64,000 nt of DNA. It comes from Dawidia cretensis (GTDB taxonomy: Bacteria; Bacteroidota; Bacteroidia; Cytophagales; Cyclobacteriaceae). The notes under the pieces were generated by a model. The model was not told where the DNA came from. It saw only the letters and a list, made by a program, of their open reading frames with translations, and searched no databases. A program made the position numbers and the translations under genes. The DNA lies in NCBI RefSeq assembly GCF_018598175.1, contig NZ_JAHESE010000007.1, positions 153,113-217,112 on the forward strand, in the 5' to 3' direction. Of this stretch, positions 45,349 to 55,200 are shown in pieces. Positions within the stretch are counted from its first letter, which is position 1; the number at the start of each line of letters is the position of its first letter.

Positions 45349-45870
45349 TTACTTCGTTGCCTGTTTCGATTCGGGGCCACCATCCAGAAGCCACCCGGCG
45401 TATACAATTTTCCAGCGTCCGTCCTGTTTTTCGAGTATACGGGTTTCATAACTCAAACCGGGCATGTCCATAGCTGTCTCACCTGTATCGGTACCGTATT
45501 GCTCGAATGTTACCCAGGCCATGTTTCCGGAAACACGTATGTTCATATTTTCACGGCGCACTTGCTGGCGGTTCTTTTCAGGGTTGTCTATAATAAGCTT
45601 CTCCATCCGGCCTCCGATAACCGACCACCCTTTCATTACGGTTACACCGCCACGCTGCCACCACCCGACTACACGCACGTAGTCGCCGTGCGCCCATTGG
45701 TTCGCGAGGGTGCTGAAGTCTTTATCCCAGAAGGCTTCGGTCTCGGCAATGATCACTTTTTTGATAGCATCCTCGTCTGCACTTACACGTACCACCGGAC
45801 GGTCCGGGGCCATAAAAGATAGTGCAGCAAAAGCTGCCGCCACAATCCCTTTAATCAGTAAAATTTTCAT
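45349..45870 (-). CDS. Exported DUF4440/NTF2-fold protein
   Basis: The 173-residue product has a hydrophobic N-terminal signal (ILLIKGIVAAAFAALSFMA) and an NTF2-like domain of the DUF4440 type: EDAIKKVIIAETEAFWDKDF, YVRVVGWWQRGG, MAWVTFEQYGTD and the closing TRILEKQDGRWKIVYAGWL. This family commonly functions as a small-molecule binding or isomerase-like protein, and no catalytic residues can be assigned. It lies 24 bases upstream of the SnoaL-like gene and probably starts the operon from its own promoter. Confidence 0.8.
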   Translation of the reverse strand: MKILLIKGIVAAAFAALSFMAPDRPVVRVSADEDAIKKVIIAETEAFWDKDFSTLANQWAHGDYVRVVGWWQRGGVTVMKGWSVIGGRMEKLIIDNPEKNRQQVRRENMNIRVSGNMAWVTFEQYGTDTGETAMDMPGLSYETRILEKQDGRWKIVYAGWLLDGGPESKQATK

Positions 45871-45886
45871 GAGTCTTGTTTTTTTA

Positions 45887-45894
45887 CAAAGCTA
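45887..45894 (-). promoter_or_regulatory. Probable -7 element of the monooxygenase operon
   Basis: TAGCTTTG on the minus strand, an exact TAnnTTTG match 16 bases before the DUF4440 ATG, giving a very short leader. Confidence 0.4.
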
Positions 45895-45936
45895 TGGAGT
45901 GCAAACCGGCGACGATAGTAAAAATGCGGTCGGGTA

Positions 45937-46758
45937 TTATTCTTTCTTTTTATCCAGCAGTCGTGTAAGCTCCGCGTGTTCCTGTAGGTAGCGTGCAGGG
46001 CTCAGATCGTTCAGGGCTTTGAAATCTTTTATGAAATGGTTCTGATCGTGAAAGCCTCCCTGAAAAACCATGTCCTGCCAATCGACGCGCGAAGCATGAG
46101 CCACCTGGTTTGAAATGGGTGCCATACGTACAATGCGACAATATTGTTTGGGTGTAAGACCTGTCTTTTCTAGGAATTTACGTTCAAGGTGCCGGCGGCT
46201 TACGCACAGCTCTTCCATAAGGCGTTCAACGGTTATATTACCCGTATTTTTTAGAATAAGCTCTGCGGCCATATCGGCGACATTAACTCTTTTCTCATGG
46301 CCGTCTAACCACGTTGCAAAATATGTGTTCAATATATCGAGCCTTTCGGCGACGTCCATGTCAGTTTTCAGGGATGTATAAAGCGCACTCGCCTGGTCGC
46401 CCAGCAGTGCATCAAGGTTTATACGTTTGTTTACTACGGTGCGCATTGAAAAATCGAACAGCGTGGCAATGGCTGTAGGTTTAAACACGACGCCTACCTG
46501 GCGCACGGCTCCCGAAAGTCGTATGCGATAGTTTTTTGTTTGCTGTCCGGCCAATATACAATCTGGCAAGGTCTGGAAGTCCTTTTCGACTGCTGTGCAC
46601 ACGGCATACGGATCGCCCAGGTTAAAAATTATGGCTGAGTAGCCACTGGGCGGCGACTGGATAATCTGCGTTTCACCGTGGGTATAGGCAAGGTCGTAAT
46701 AGCACACAATAAACGGTTCCAGTATCGGTTGGGAGCCATATTTCTGATAACTGAGCAT
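45937..46758 (-). CDS. AraC family transcriptional regulator
   Basis: The 273-residue protein has an N-terminal ligand/cupin-like domain (residues 1-150, including SPPSGYSAIIFNLGDPY, LAGQQTKNYRI and VGVVFKPTAIATLF) and a C-terminal AraC double helix-turn-helix (MEELCVSRRHLERKFLEKTG and MVFQGGFHDQNHFIKDFK). It is encoded just upstream of, and on the same strand as, the DUF4440-SnoaL-monooxygenase genes and is the obvious candidate regulator. A -7-like box (TATCTTTC, one mismatch) lies about 26 bases before its ATG. Confidence 0.9.
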   Translation of the reverse strand: MLSYQKYGSQPILEPFIVCYYDLAYTHGETQIIQSPPSGYSAIIFNLGDPYAVCTAVEKDFQTLPDCILAGQQTKNYRIRLSGAVRQVGVVFKPTAIATLFDFSMRTVVNKRINLDALLGDQASALYTSLKTDMDVAERLDILNTYFATWLDGHEKRVNVADMAAELILKNTGNITVERLMEELCVSRRHLERKFLEKTGLTPKQYCRIVRMAPISNQVAHASRVDWQDMVFQGGFHDQNHFIKDFKALNDLSPARYLQEHAELTRLLDKKKE

Positions 46759-47180
46759 ATTTGCTGCTTATACGTCGTAGGCAAAAGAAAGATAACAAAA
46801 GTTGTGGATAATCGCTACGCCAATGCAAGTCGCGGATAACCCCGCTGCCGGAACCCCATAGAGGAATCGAGGTCTGCGCTCAGATTTTCAATACAACCTG
46901 TATACAAGTGTTCATCAGAGCATTTCAAAATGTAAACAAACCACAACTATTCGATAACACTTAATATTCAAACAACCTCAGTCAGGCCTCGCCCGACGTA
47001 GCCTTGATGCACCACAAACCTGTACCCAAAAACTATGGAATAAAAAAAAGCCATCGCCAAGGCGACGGCGGGCGAAGTCCAGGCGAAAGGATTCGAACCA
47101 TAACTCCCAATAACAGAACATTGGTATACTAACGACAAGTCTGGTCATCTCCAACACCAGCAGTTAATAATACCCCTTCC
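46759..47180. other. Intergenic region with terminator and tRNA-like debris
   Basis: No gene seen. GTTGTGG recurs in both orientations at its left end. The right part holds the terminator of the repressor gene and a tRNA-like fragment that does not fold properly (see rejected items). Confidence 0.45.
47042..47069 (-). terminator. Intrinsic terminator of the repressor gene
   Basis: On the minus strand, a 9-bp stem GCCGTCGCC/GGCGATGGC (one G-T pair), a two-base apex, then eight T. It lies about 110 bases after the repressor stop codon. Confidence 0.75.
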
Positions 47181-47966
47181 TTACGCCTTCTTCTTCTTTC
47201 CCCCTTCACTCTGCAACCTCACCAACTGCAACGCCAGCTGATCCGAAAGCGCCACGTTATCATTCGACCCTTCCGGAAACTGGTTAGAATAAAAACCCTT
47301 CGCTGCCCAAAGCTCCAGCACATCGGTAGACGCCACAGCATACGGTGCGTACTGCCGGTTGTCGGATACCAGCAGGACTTTGCCTTCTTCGTCGTTGAAG
47401 TTAAAGACGCGTTTGAAGACGATACCTTCCTGATTGGTCACTAATATATAGAGCTTGCCGTTTTTGATGGTGGAGACGTCTTCGACGTGCTCGCCGAAGA
47501 TGATGCTGCCCGGTTGGATGGGGAGCATGGAGTCGCCCTGGATCTCGAAGGCACGGTAGGTGCGGTTACGGTTCAGGACGGGGAGGTTGATCTTAGGCAG
47601 GTCGCGGACGAACTCAGGGTCCTGGTAACCGTTGAGGTAGCCGGCCGATGCCTTTTGCATGACGAGCTCGACGTTCTCTTTACTGGTGCTATCCACGGTG
47701 ATGGCAAGGACTTCTTTGCCGCGGCCGGGGCGCAGGTTCTTGCGTTCTTTTTCGGGAATCTTGCTGAGGTCCTGGCTGACGAGGGCGTCCAGGCTTACCT
47801 GGAAGATACGCGTGAAGTCGAGCAGGGCGGGCAGCGGCGGGGTGGCGCGTTCTTCTTCATAGGCACCAATGGTGGCTTGTTTGAGGCCGAGCTTTTCCGC
47901 GAGCTGTTTTTGCGTCAACCCTTTTTCAGCGCGTAAGAACTTCAGATTCTGATTTACAGTGGCCAT
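47181..47966 (-). CDS. XRE-family HTH repressor with S24 (LexA-like) self-cleavage domain
   Basis: The 261-residue protein has an N-terminal XRE helix-turn-helix (about residues 8-62, LTQKQLAEKLGLKQATIGAYE) and a C-terminal S24 peptidase domain. The LexA-type machinery is complete: an Ala108-Gly109 scissile pair in KASAGYLNGY, the nucleophile S146 in IQGDSMLPI, and the general base K185 in GIVFKRVF. It should bind DNA as a dimer and be inactivated by RecA-stimulated self-cleavage. It is divergent from dinB and separated from it by 314 bases that include two matching palindromes. The Lys-rich C-terminal tail (GGKKKKA) is unusual. Role in damage response is inferred from context. Confidence 0.9.
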   Translation of the reverse strand: MATVNQNLKFLRAEKGLTQKQLAEKLGLKQATIGAYEEERATPPLPALLDFTRIFQVSLDALVSQDLSKIPEKERKNLRPGRGKEVLAITVDSTSKENVELVMQKASAGYLNGYQDPEFVRDLPKINLPVLNRNRTYRAFEIQGDSMLPIQPGSIIFGEHVEDVSTIKNGKLYILVTNQEGIVFKRVFNFNDEEGKVLLVSDNRQYAPYAVASTDVLELWAAKGFYSNQFPEGSNDNVALSDQLALQLVRLQSEGGKKKKA

Positions 47967-48221
47967 AGTGGTTTAGGGGTAAGTATACCGATGGGTGAGA
48001 AAGTGTATAGGACGTACAGGACGTTCATTTTATAGATCGATTTTACACGATATCATTGACATTCACAACGGATTAACAAAAACCTCCCCCACCGGCGTCG
48101 CCGATGGAAGGAGGTCTTATGATGTTTCACGTCACCACAACGTAGTCACTGTTAGACAAAAGAATATCTACAAGATGGCAAAATCAGCGTATTCTGTTTG
48201 TTTCCTACAATGATGGAACAA

Positions 48222-48238
48222 AGCTAAAAAAATTAGTT
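48222..48238. promoter_or_regulatory. Candidate repressor operator 1
   Basis: AGCTAA-N5-TTAGTT, a 17-bp near-perfect palindrome whose spacer is all A. Its centre is 32 bp from operator 2, close to three helical turns. Confidence 0.6.
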
Positions 48239-48253
48239 CAAAAACAAAAATCA

Positions 48254-48270
48254 AACTAATATTTTTAGTT
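48254..48270. promoter_or_regulatory. Candidate repressor operator 2
   Basis: AACTAA-N5-TTAGTT, a perfect 17-bp palindrome ending 10 bases before the dinB ATG, where bound protein should block transcription initiation or early elongation. Confidence 0.65.
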
Positions 48271-48280
48271 ACTTCGAATC

Positions 48281-49468
48281 ATGGATCGCAACATCATCCA
48301 CTTTGACCTGGACGCTTTCTTCGTGGCGGTAGAATGTAAAAAGAACCCGTCGCTGAAAGGCCTGCCCCTTATTGTCGGGGGTAGCAGCCGTCGCGGGGTC
48401 GTGGCCGCCTGCAGTTATGAGGCGCGCCGGTTCGGCGTGCATTCCGCCATGCCCATGTACCTGGCCCTGCAACTCTGCCCCGACGCCCGGGTCATTTCCG
48501 GCGACATGGAGGCCTACAGCCAGCACTCGCATATCGTGACGGAGATTATCGCCGAAAAGGCCCCGCTGTTTGAAAAGGCGTCCATCGATGAGTTCTATAT
48601 AGATGCCAGTGGCATGGACCGCTATTTTGGCGGCTTTAAATGGGCTGTCGAGCTGCGTCACCATATTATAAAGGAAAGTGGCCTGCCCATTTCTTTGGGT
48701 TTTTCGGTCAATAAGCTCGTTTCCAAGATCGCCACCGCCGAGTTTAAGCCCAACGCACAGAAACAGATTCTAGCGGGTACAGAAAAGGAATTCCTGGCGC
48801 CGCTCGGTGTGGAGAAGATTCCGATGATCGGCAAACAGACCGCGAGCTTCTTATATGATATGGGCGTACGCACGGTGGCGACCCTGCGCGAGATGCCGAT
48901 GAACTTCCTGGTCGGCGCGTTTGGTAAGAACGGTGTTTCACTCTGGAACAAGGCCCACGGTATTGACGACTCCCCAATTGTGCCCCATAGCGAGGCGAAG
49001 TCGATCTCCACGGAATCGACGTTCGATGCGGACACAATGGACACCGCCAAGCTCAAGTCGATTCTGATTGCCATGGTGGAGAAGGTAGCCTTCCAGTTAC
49101 GTGACCAGGGCAAGCTTACCTCCTGTGTCACGGTCAAGGTTCGTTATACCAACTTCGACACGGAAACCAAGCAAATAAAGATTCCCTATACGGCGTCTGA
49201 CCACGTGTTGCTGCCGACTGTGACCGCGCTGTTTGACAAGCTGTATAATCGACGTATGCTGATCCGCCTGGTGGGCGTACGGCTGAGTGGCCTGCTGCAT
49301 GGTAGCCATCAGATCGACCTGTTCAACGACACGGCGGCCTCGGTTAACCTGTACGAGGCGATTGACTTTATCAAACACAAACACGGTGCGGAGAAACTGA
49401 TCCGGGCCACAACCCTGGACGTTAGCCGCCGGGTGCGCATGGAGATGAACATGTTCAAAGGAAAATAA
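48281..49468 (+). CDS. dinB: DNA polymerase IV (Y-family translesion polymerase)
   Basis: The 395-residue polymerase has HFDLDAFFVAVE at the start (catalytic D9; steric-gate Phe at 13-14), SYEARRFGVHSAMP, and the active-site KASIDEFYIDASG with D103 and E104. A helix-hairpin-helix region (PMIGKQTASFLYDMGV) and the little-finger domain follow. A beta-clamp-binding motif, QIDLF, lies about 60 residues before the end. It bypasses template lesions at the cost of fidelity. It is the first gene of a four-gene series and directly follows the palindromic operators, so damage-inducible control by the adjacent S24 repressor is likely (inference). Confidence 0.95.
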   Translation: MDRNIIHFDLDAFFVAVECKKNPSLKGLPLIVGGSSRRGVVAACSYEARRFGVHSAMPMYLALQLCPDARVISGDMEAYSQHSHIVTEIIAEKAPLFEKASIDEFYIDASGMDRYFGGFKWAVELRHHIIKESGLPISLGFSVNKLVSKIATAEFKPNAQKQILAGTEKEFLAPLGVEKIPMIGKQTASFLYDMGVRTVATLREMPMNFLVGAFGKNGVSLWNKAHGIDDSPIVPHSEAKSISTESTFDADTMDTAKLKSILIAMVEKVAFQLRDQGKLTSCVTVKVRYTNFDTETKQIKIPYTASDHVLLPTVTALFDKLYNRRMLIRLVGVRLSGLLHGSHQIDLFNDTAASVNLYEAIDFIKHKHGAEKLIRATTLDVSRRVRMEMNMFKGK

Positions 49469-49485
49469 TTAAACGACGAAGCGAT

Positions 49486-50025
49486 ATGAAACTCACGACA
49501 AAAACCGGCTCTATTGTAAAAGAATTATCGTTCATTATCTCTCCCCCGCCCCACATTCGCAGCGACGTCTTTGTGTTAAAAGACGATGTGCATTACCTCC
49601 TTGGACATCCATTTCCAGGCCGGTATTCGACGGCTCATATTTCTTTGTTTAAGTATAAAGATGAGCATCTGGAGGACATGATCCGGTACGTAGAGGCGAA
49701 AGCCGTTTATATGACGCCATTCAACATTTTTGTAAAGAATCTGGCGGCATTCCACCACGGTAACCATCACCGGACTATTTATCTCGACATCATCAACAAA
49801 TATCCCGTACGCGATATCTTCGAAAAGCTGGTGCGTGAAGATTCACATTATACGCCCCACATCACCATTGCGCCGATGCTGTCTTTACAGGATTTCGACA
49901 AATGCTGGCCGCACCTGCAAGACTTGCGCTACAGTCAACATTTTCTGTGTGACCGGATCACGGTGTTGGCCCGTGGCGATGGCCATTGGATGCATTATCG
50001 CGACATTATGCTCGGTGAAGACTAG
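49486..50025 (+). CDS. 2H phosphoesterase (LigT / 2'-5' RNA ligase-like)
   Basis: The 179-residue protein has the two H-x-T/S signature motifs of the 2H superfamily, AHISLF (H-I-S) and PHITIA (H-I-T), in the expected bilobal arrangement. Relatives act on 2'-5' linkages or cyclic phosphates in RNA or nucleotides. It starts 17 bases after the dinB stop and precedes recQ, so it is probably cotranscribed with the damage-response genes. What it does there is unknown; processing of blocked or RNA-containing ends is one idea (inference). Confidence 0.82.
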   Translation: MKLTTKTGSIVKELSFIISPPPHIRSDVFVLKDDVHYLLGHPFPGRYSTAHISLFKYKDEHLEDMIRYVEAKAVYMTPFNIFVKNLAAFHHGNHHRTIYLDIINKYPVRDIFEKLVREDSHYTPHITIAPMLSLQDFDKCWPHLQDLRYSQHFLCDRITVLARGDGHWMHYRDIMLGED

Positions 50026-50068
50026 CAGCCACAATGCACTACCCATTTTTTTCTAATTCGTTACCTTT

Positions 50069-52210
50069 ATGCTCATGAACCCGTTACAGATTCTCCAGAA
50101 ACATTTCGGCTACTCGTCCTTTCGGTTGGAGCAGGAAGCCATTGTCCACGCCGTTTTGGCGCAACGCGACACGCTTGTGCTGATGCCGACGGGCGGGGGC
50201 AAATCGTTGTGTTACCAAGTGCCTGCGTTGTGTTTTCCGGGCCTGACCGTTGTTATCTCCCCCCTCATTGCCCTGATGAAAAACCAGGTGGACGCGTTGC
50301 GCCTGAACGGCGTGCACGCGGCCTTCCTTAACTCGACACAATCACCGCCCGAGCAAAGCGCCGTCGTCGACGCAGTCCGTGCCGGCACGCTCAAGTTATT
50401 ATACCTGGCGCCGGAAAGCACATTCCTGAAAGAGTTGCCGCGCTACAACGTTAGTTTACTGGCCATCGACGAGGCGCACTGTATTTCGCATTGGGGTCAT
50501 GACTTCCGGCCGGACTATCTCAATCTCGCGCAGCTGCGCACGTTGTTGCCGAAGGTGCCTGTGATTGCGCTGACGGCGACGGCCGATCGCCAGACACGAA
50601 AAGATATTGTCGACAAGCTTTCCCTGCGCGACCCGGCGATGTTTGTGTCGAGCTTCAACCGCGCCAACATCCGGTATACAGTGGAGCCCAAACGGCAAAG
50701 CAGCGAGCGGCTGGTCGAGTTTCTCCGTTCGCGGCGCGACGACTCGGGGGTGATTTATTGTATGTCGCGAAGCAGTACCGAGGAAGTTGCCGCCTTTCTG
50801 ACACGGGAAGGCTTTGATGCACTACCCTACCACGCCGGACTGGACCGCACGCTACGGAGCAAGCACCAGGATCTCTTCCTGCGGGATGAGGTCAAGATCA
50901 TCGTCGCGACGATTGCTTTCGGTATGGGGATCGATAAGTCGAATGTGCGCTTTGTGGTACACATGGACCTGCCCAAAAGTGTCGAAGGGTATTACCAGGA
51001 GACGGGTCGCGCCGGTCGCGATGGGCTGGACAGTGAAGCACTATTGTTCTTCTCCTACGGCGATGTGATCAAGATTAAACGGCTGGCCCAGGTGCCCGGC
51101 AATGAGGCGCAGACCGAGATTGCCTTCCGCAAGCTCGAACAGATGGCAGAGTATGGTGATCTTCGCAGTTGCCGGCGTCGGTTTCTGTTGCAATACTTCG
51201 ACGAGACCGCGCCACAGCATTGCGGAAATTGTGATATCTGCCTGGCAGAACATGAGCTGGTAGACGCGACCATCCTTTCTCAAAAGGTGCTGTCTGCGGT
51301 AACCCGATTAAAAGGGCGCTTTGGCGCCGGGTATGTCATCGACTTCCTGCGGGGCTCGCAGGCCGCGCGTATCCAAGAGTTTCATAAGAAGCTGCCGACG
51401 TATGGCATCGGTGCGGATGTGAGCAAGGATGATTGGCACGATGTCATTCGGGAGCTCATCGACCAGGGCTACCTGGCCAAGGCAGAAGGGCAATATCCCC
51501 TCCTGCAACTCACCGACCGCAGTGACGATGTACTACGCCGTACGAGCACCGTATTGCTACGAAAATCGTTGGCACGGCCGGTCGAGCTTGAATCGGCGGC
51601 GGTAGAAGAGGCTACACCTGCGTATGATACTTCCTTGTTCCAGCAGTTAAAAGACCTGCGTCGTCAGCTGGCTGCGGCTGACAATGTACCGGCGTATATT
51701 GTTCTGTCGGACGCGACGTTGCAAGAGCTTGCCTCCTATCTGCCGCATGGCCGCGAAGAGTTCAGTCGTATCTCGGGTTTTGGTCAGCAAAAGCTGGAGC
51801 GCTATGCGGACGCCTTTGGTGAGATCATTACCTCGTTTTGCGCGCGGCAGGGTCTTACCTCACGCATACACCTCAAGACCCGTAAGCCGAAGCGCAAGGA
51901 CTCCACTGACCGCGACAACGACACGAAACAGCAGACGCTGGAGCTATTCAATAAGGGCTATTCCATTGAGGCCATTGCCGCTACGCGTGAATTGAGTCCC
52001 GTTACAATTGAAGGCCACCTGGCGTTTTATGTACAGCAACGACGTATACCGGTCGAAGCATTAGTAGACGTTACCAGGCTTCCTGCTATTCAGGCGGCGA
52101 TCGCGCAGAGCGGCGGCCTGATGCTGACGCCTATCAAAGATATTCTGGGTGATGCCTACAGCTACCGCGAGATTCGCATGGTCGTTGCCACGCAGAGCGG
52201 ACGTTCCTAA
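50069..52210 (+). CDS. recQ: RecQ family ATP-dependent DNA helicase
   Basis: The 713-residue helicase has Walker A MPTGGGKSLCYQ (K45), a DEAH box (DEAHCISHWGHDFRPDY, D134 on), motif VI (QETGRAGRDG) and the zinc-binding cysteines (CRRRFLLQYF ... CGNCDIC). A winged-helix RQC region, an HRDC domain (LQELASYLPHGREEFSRISG) and a C-terminal HTH_40-like domain (TLELFNKGYSIEAIAATREL) follow. It is a 3'-5' unwinding enzyme for forks and recombination intermediates. It ends one base before the DnaE-like start, so the two are tightly coupled. The QTLELF stretch resembles a clamp-binding motif (inference). Confidence 0.95.
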   Translation: MLMNPLQILQKHFGYSSFRLEQEAIVHAVLAQRDTLVLMPTGGGKSLCYQVPALCFPGLTVVISPLIALMKNQVDALRLNGVHAAFLNSTQSPPEQSAVVDAVRAGTLKLLYLAPESTFLKELPRYNVSLLAIDEAHCISHWGHDFRPDYLNLAQLRTLLPKVPVIALTATADRQTRKDIVDKLSLRDPAMFVSSFNRANIRYTVEPKRQSSERLVEFLRSRRDDSGVIYCMSRSSTEEVAAFLTREGFDALPYHAGLDRTLRSKHQDLFLRDEVKIIVATIAFGMGIDKSNVRFVVHMDLPKSVEGYYQETGRAGRDGLDSEALLFFSYGDVIKIKRLAQVPGNEAQTEIAFRKLEQMAEYGDLRSCRRRFLLQYFDETAPQHCGNCDICLAEHELVDATILSQKVLSAVTRLKGRFGAGYVIDFLRGSQAARIQEFHKKLPTYGIGADVSKDDWHDVIRELIDQGYLAKAEGQYPLLQLTDRSDDVLRRTSTVLLRKSLARPVELESAAVEEATPAYDTSLFQQLKDLRRQLAAADNVPAYIVLSDATLQELASYLPHGREEFSRISGFGQQKLERYADAFGEIITSFCARQGLTSRIHLKTRKPKRKDSTDRDNDTKQQTLELFNKGYSIEAIAATRELSPVTIEGHLAFYVQQRRIPVEALVDVTRLPAIQAAIAQSGGLMLTPIKDILGDAYSYREIRMVVATQSGRS

Positions 52211-52211
52211 C

Positions 52212-55200
52212 ATGTATCTCAACTGTCACACGGCTTTTAGCTTTCGATACGGCACGTTGACCGTGCAGAAGCTGTTTGACGAGGCGCGGCGATGTGGTGT
52301 TCATACGTTGGTACTGACGGAGATTAACAATACCGCTTCGTATCTGGAGATGCTGCGCCTGTGTCACGAGCATCGGCCCGGTGCCGATGGGTTGACGCTG
52401 TATGGAAAAGAGCCTTATGTGTTGGATGTTGCCGTCGGCGTGGAATGTCGCGGAGAAGACAATGCGCTACTCTACATCGCCATCGCCCGGAATAACGCGG
52501 GCTTTGAAGAGCTCAACCGGTTCCTGTCCCGATACAACCGGGAGCACAAGGCGTTGCCGGAGCGAGCGCCGGTATTTGATCAAGTCTTCATTCTATATCC
52601 CCTTGGGCGTTGCGCGCCGGAGGTGTTGCGGCCATATGAATATCTCGGGGTACGCCCGCAGGATCTGGGTCCATTGACGTTGTATGCACCGTACCAGGAG
52701 TATGCAGATCGGTTTGTTGCGCTGCACCCCGTGACGTTTGCCAGCAAGACCGACTTTAACATGCATCGTTTGCTGCGAGCGATGGCCAACAATACATTGC
52801 TGAGCAAGCTGTCTAAAACACAGGAGGCGCAGCCTGACGAGATTATGCTGACCGAAGAAGAGTTACGGCAGCGCTATGCGCGCTTTCCGGAGCTGATCGC
52901 GAATGCCGAGGCGCTCATAGCGCAATGCTCGCTCGATTTGAGGCCCGGTGGTGATCAGAATAAAAAACACTTGCGCGGCAGCCGGGCCGCCGATCTCGCG
53001 TACCTGACCGAAGAGACCTGGAAGGGATTTACACGGCGTTATGGCCACGCAGACGAGGCTGTTGTGCGTACACGGATCGAGAAAGAGCTCGACATTATCC
53101 ATAAAAAGTCCTTCGCTTCGTATTACCTGATTGCCTACGAGCTGACCCAATACGCTACGCAGCGGGGCTATGATTATGTGGGCCGCGGCAGTGGAGCGAA
53201 CAGCGTGGTGGCGTATTGTTTGGACATTACCAATGTCGATCCGATCAAGCTCGATCTTTACTTTGAGCGGTTCCTGAACGAAGAGCGCGCGTCGCCACCC
53301 GACTTCGACATCGACTTTTCGTGGGACAATCGTGACGAGATTTACCAGCATCTCTTTGACCTCTATGGTGAGCAGCATGTCTGCTTACTGGGCACGCACG
53401 TGACCTATCAGCGGCGATCGCTGTTGCGGGAGCTGGGCAAGGTGTTTGGCTTGCCGAAGGACGAGATTGAAGCGCTGGCGGACCGCAATGAATATACACC
53501 CGATCGAGAGGATATTGCGCCACTGATCTTGCGGTATGCCGAGCGCATGAAGGACTTGCCCTCGAACATGTCTATTCACGCGGGGGGTGTGCTGATCACG
53601 GAAGAGCCGATCTACCGGTTCACGACGCTCGAGTTTCCGCCGAAAGGGCTGCCCGTGTCGCATTTCGAAATGCACAACGCGGAAGACTTCGGCATCTTTA
53701 AGTTCGACATTCTCAGCCAGCGTGGTCTGGGCCATCTCAAAGAAACCGTTCGGCATGTCAAACGCAATCGGGATGCGCACGTGGACATTCACCAGTTCGA
53801 GGCCTTTACGCAGGACGAAGGTATCAAAGACCTGATGCGTACCGGGCGGACGGTGGGTTGCTTTTATGTCGAGTCGCCCGCCATGCGTATGCTGCTGGGC
53901 AAGCTGCGTTGTGACGATTACCTGACGTTGGTGGCCGCCAGCTCGATCATTCGGCCAGGAGTTGCCAGCTCGGGGATGATGCGCACCTACCTGGAGCGTT
54001 TTCACGCGGTGCGGCGTGGTGAGTCGTATGCATCGATTCACCCCATGATGGACGAGCTAATGCGTGATACGTTTGGGGTGATGATCTACCAGGAGGACGT
54101 GATCAAGGTGGCGCACCACTTTGCGAAGCTTACGTTGACGGAGGCAGATGTACTGCGGCGTGGTATGTCGGGGAAGTATCGCTCGCGTGAAGAGTTTCAG
54201 CGTGTAGCGGACAGGTTTTATACATCCTGTCGTGCACAAGGATATGACGAGGCGGTGATCAAGCGGGTGTGGTATGAGATCGAGAGCTTCTCGGGCTATT
54301 CGTTTGCGAAGGGGCACTCGGCGAGCTATGCCGTGGAGAGCTATCAAAGTCTTTTCCTCAAGGCACATTACCCGCTGGAATTTATGGTGGGGGTCATTAA
54401 TAACTTTGGGGGCTTCTATAAGACCGAGTTTTATTTTCACGAGGCGCGTATGCTCGGCGGGCAAATCTCGCCCCCTTGCGTGAACCATAGTGAATACCTG
54501 ACAACGATAGAAGGGCGTGCGCTATACATCGGGTTTGTGCATGTCAAAAGCCTCGAGGAAAGGATTGCGCGGGAGATCGCCGTCGAGCGCGGGCGCCAGG
54601 GTGCGTATACCAGCCTGGATAATTTCTTACGCCGTCTGCCACTGGGGTTGGAGCAAATGCGGGTATTGATCCGGATGGGCGCGTTTCGGTTCACGGGTAA
54701 GACTAAACCGCAGCTGTTGTGGGAGGCAATGTTGTTTTTCGGGCAATCGCGAACAAAGCAACCGGCAGGGATGCAGACCTTGTTTGACACGGCGCCGAAA
54801 GAGTATCCGCTGCCGACGTTGCAGCGGAACGCACAGGAAGACGCATTTGATGAGATCGAGCTGTTGGGGTTTCCATTGTGTGATCCGTTTCAATTGGTGT
54901 CGGGTGGGCACGTGGGAGATACTGCGGCACGGGAGCTTGTTGGTTGTGTTGGGAAGCGGGTGTCGATTTTAGGATATGTTGTGACGACGAAGAATGCCTG
55001 GACGCAGAAGCATGAGATGATGTACTTCGGGACGTTTTATGACCGGCATGGCGAGGTGTTTGACACGGTGCACTTTCCTATCGTGGCGAAGCAGTTTCCG
55101 TTTCGCGGGCGGGGGTTTTATTATATCGAGGGAAAGGTGGTGGAAGATTTTGGGGTGCCAATGATTGAGGTGCATGGATTTGAGAAGGTACCGATGATCG

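Larger units (their letters stand above)
47967..48280. other. Divergent control region of the repressor and the dinB operon
   Basis: No gene seen. The two palindromic operator candidates lie at its right end. I find no copy of the palindrome close to the repressor start, so autoregulation is not visible. Confidence 0.5.

Noticed and set aside
47075-47165. tRNA-like sequence on the minus strand with a TTCGAAT loop and a CCAAT/ATTGG stem
   Set aside because: The anticodon-like loop has eight bases, the T stem is mismatched and the acceptor arms pair poorly; not a functional tRNA.
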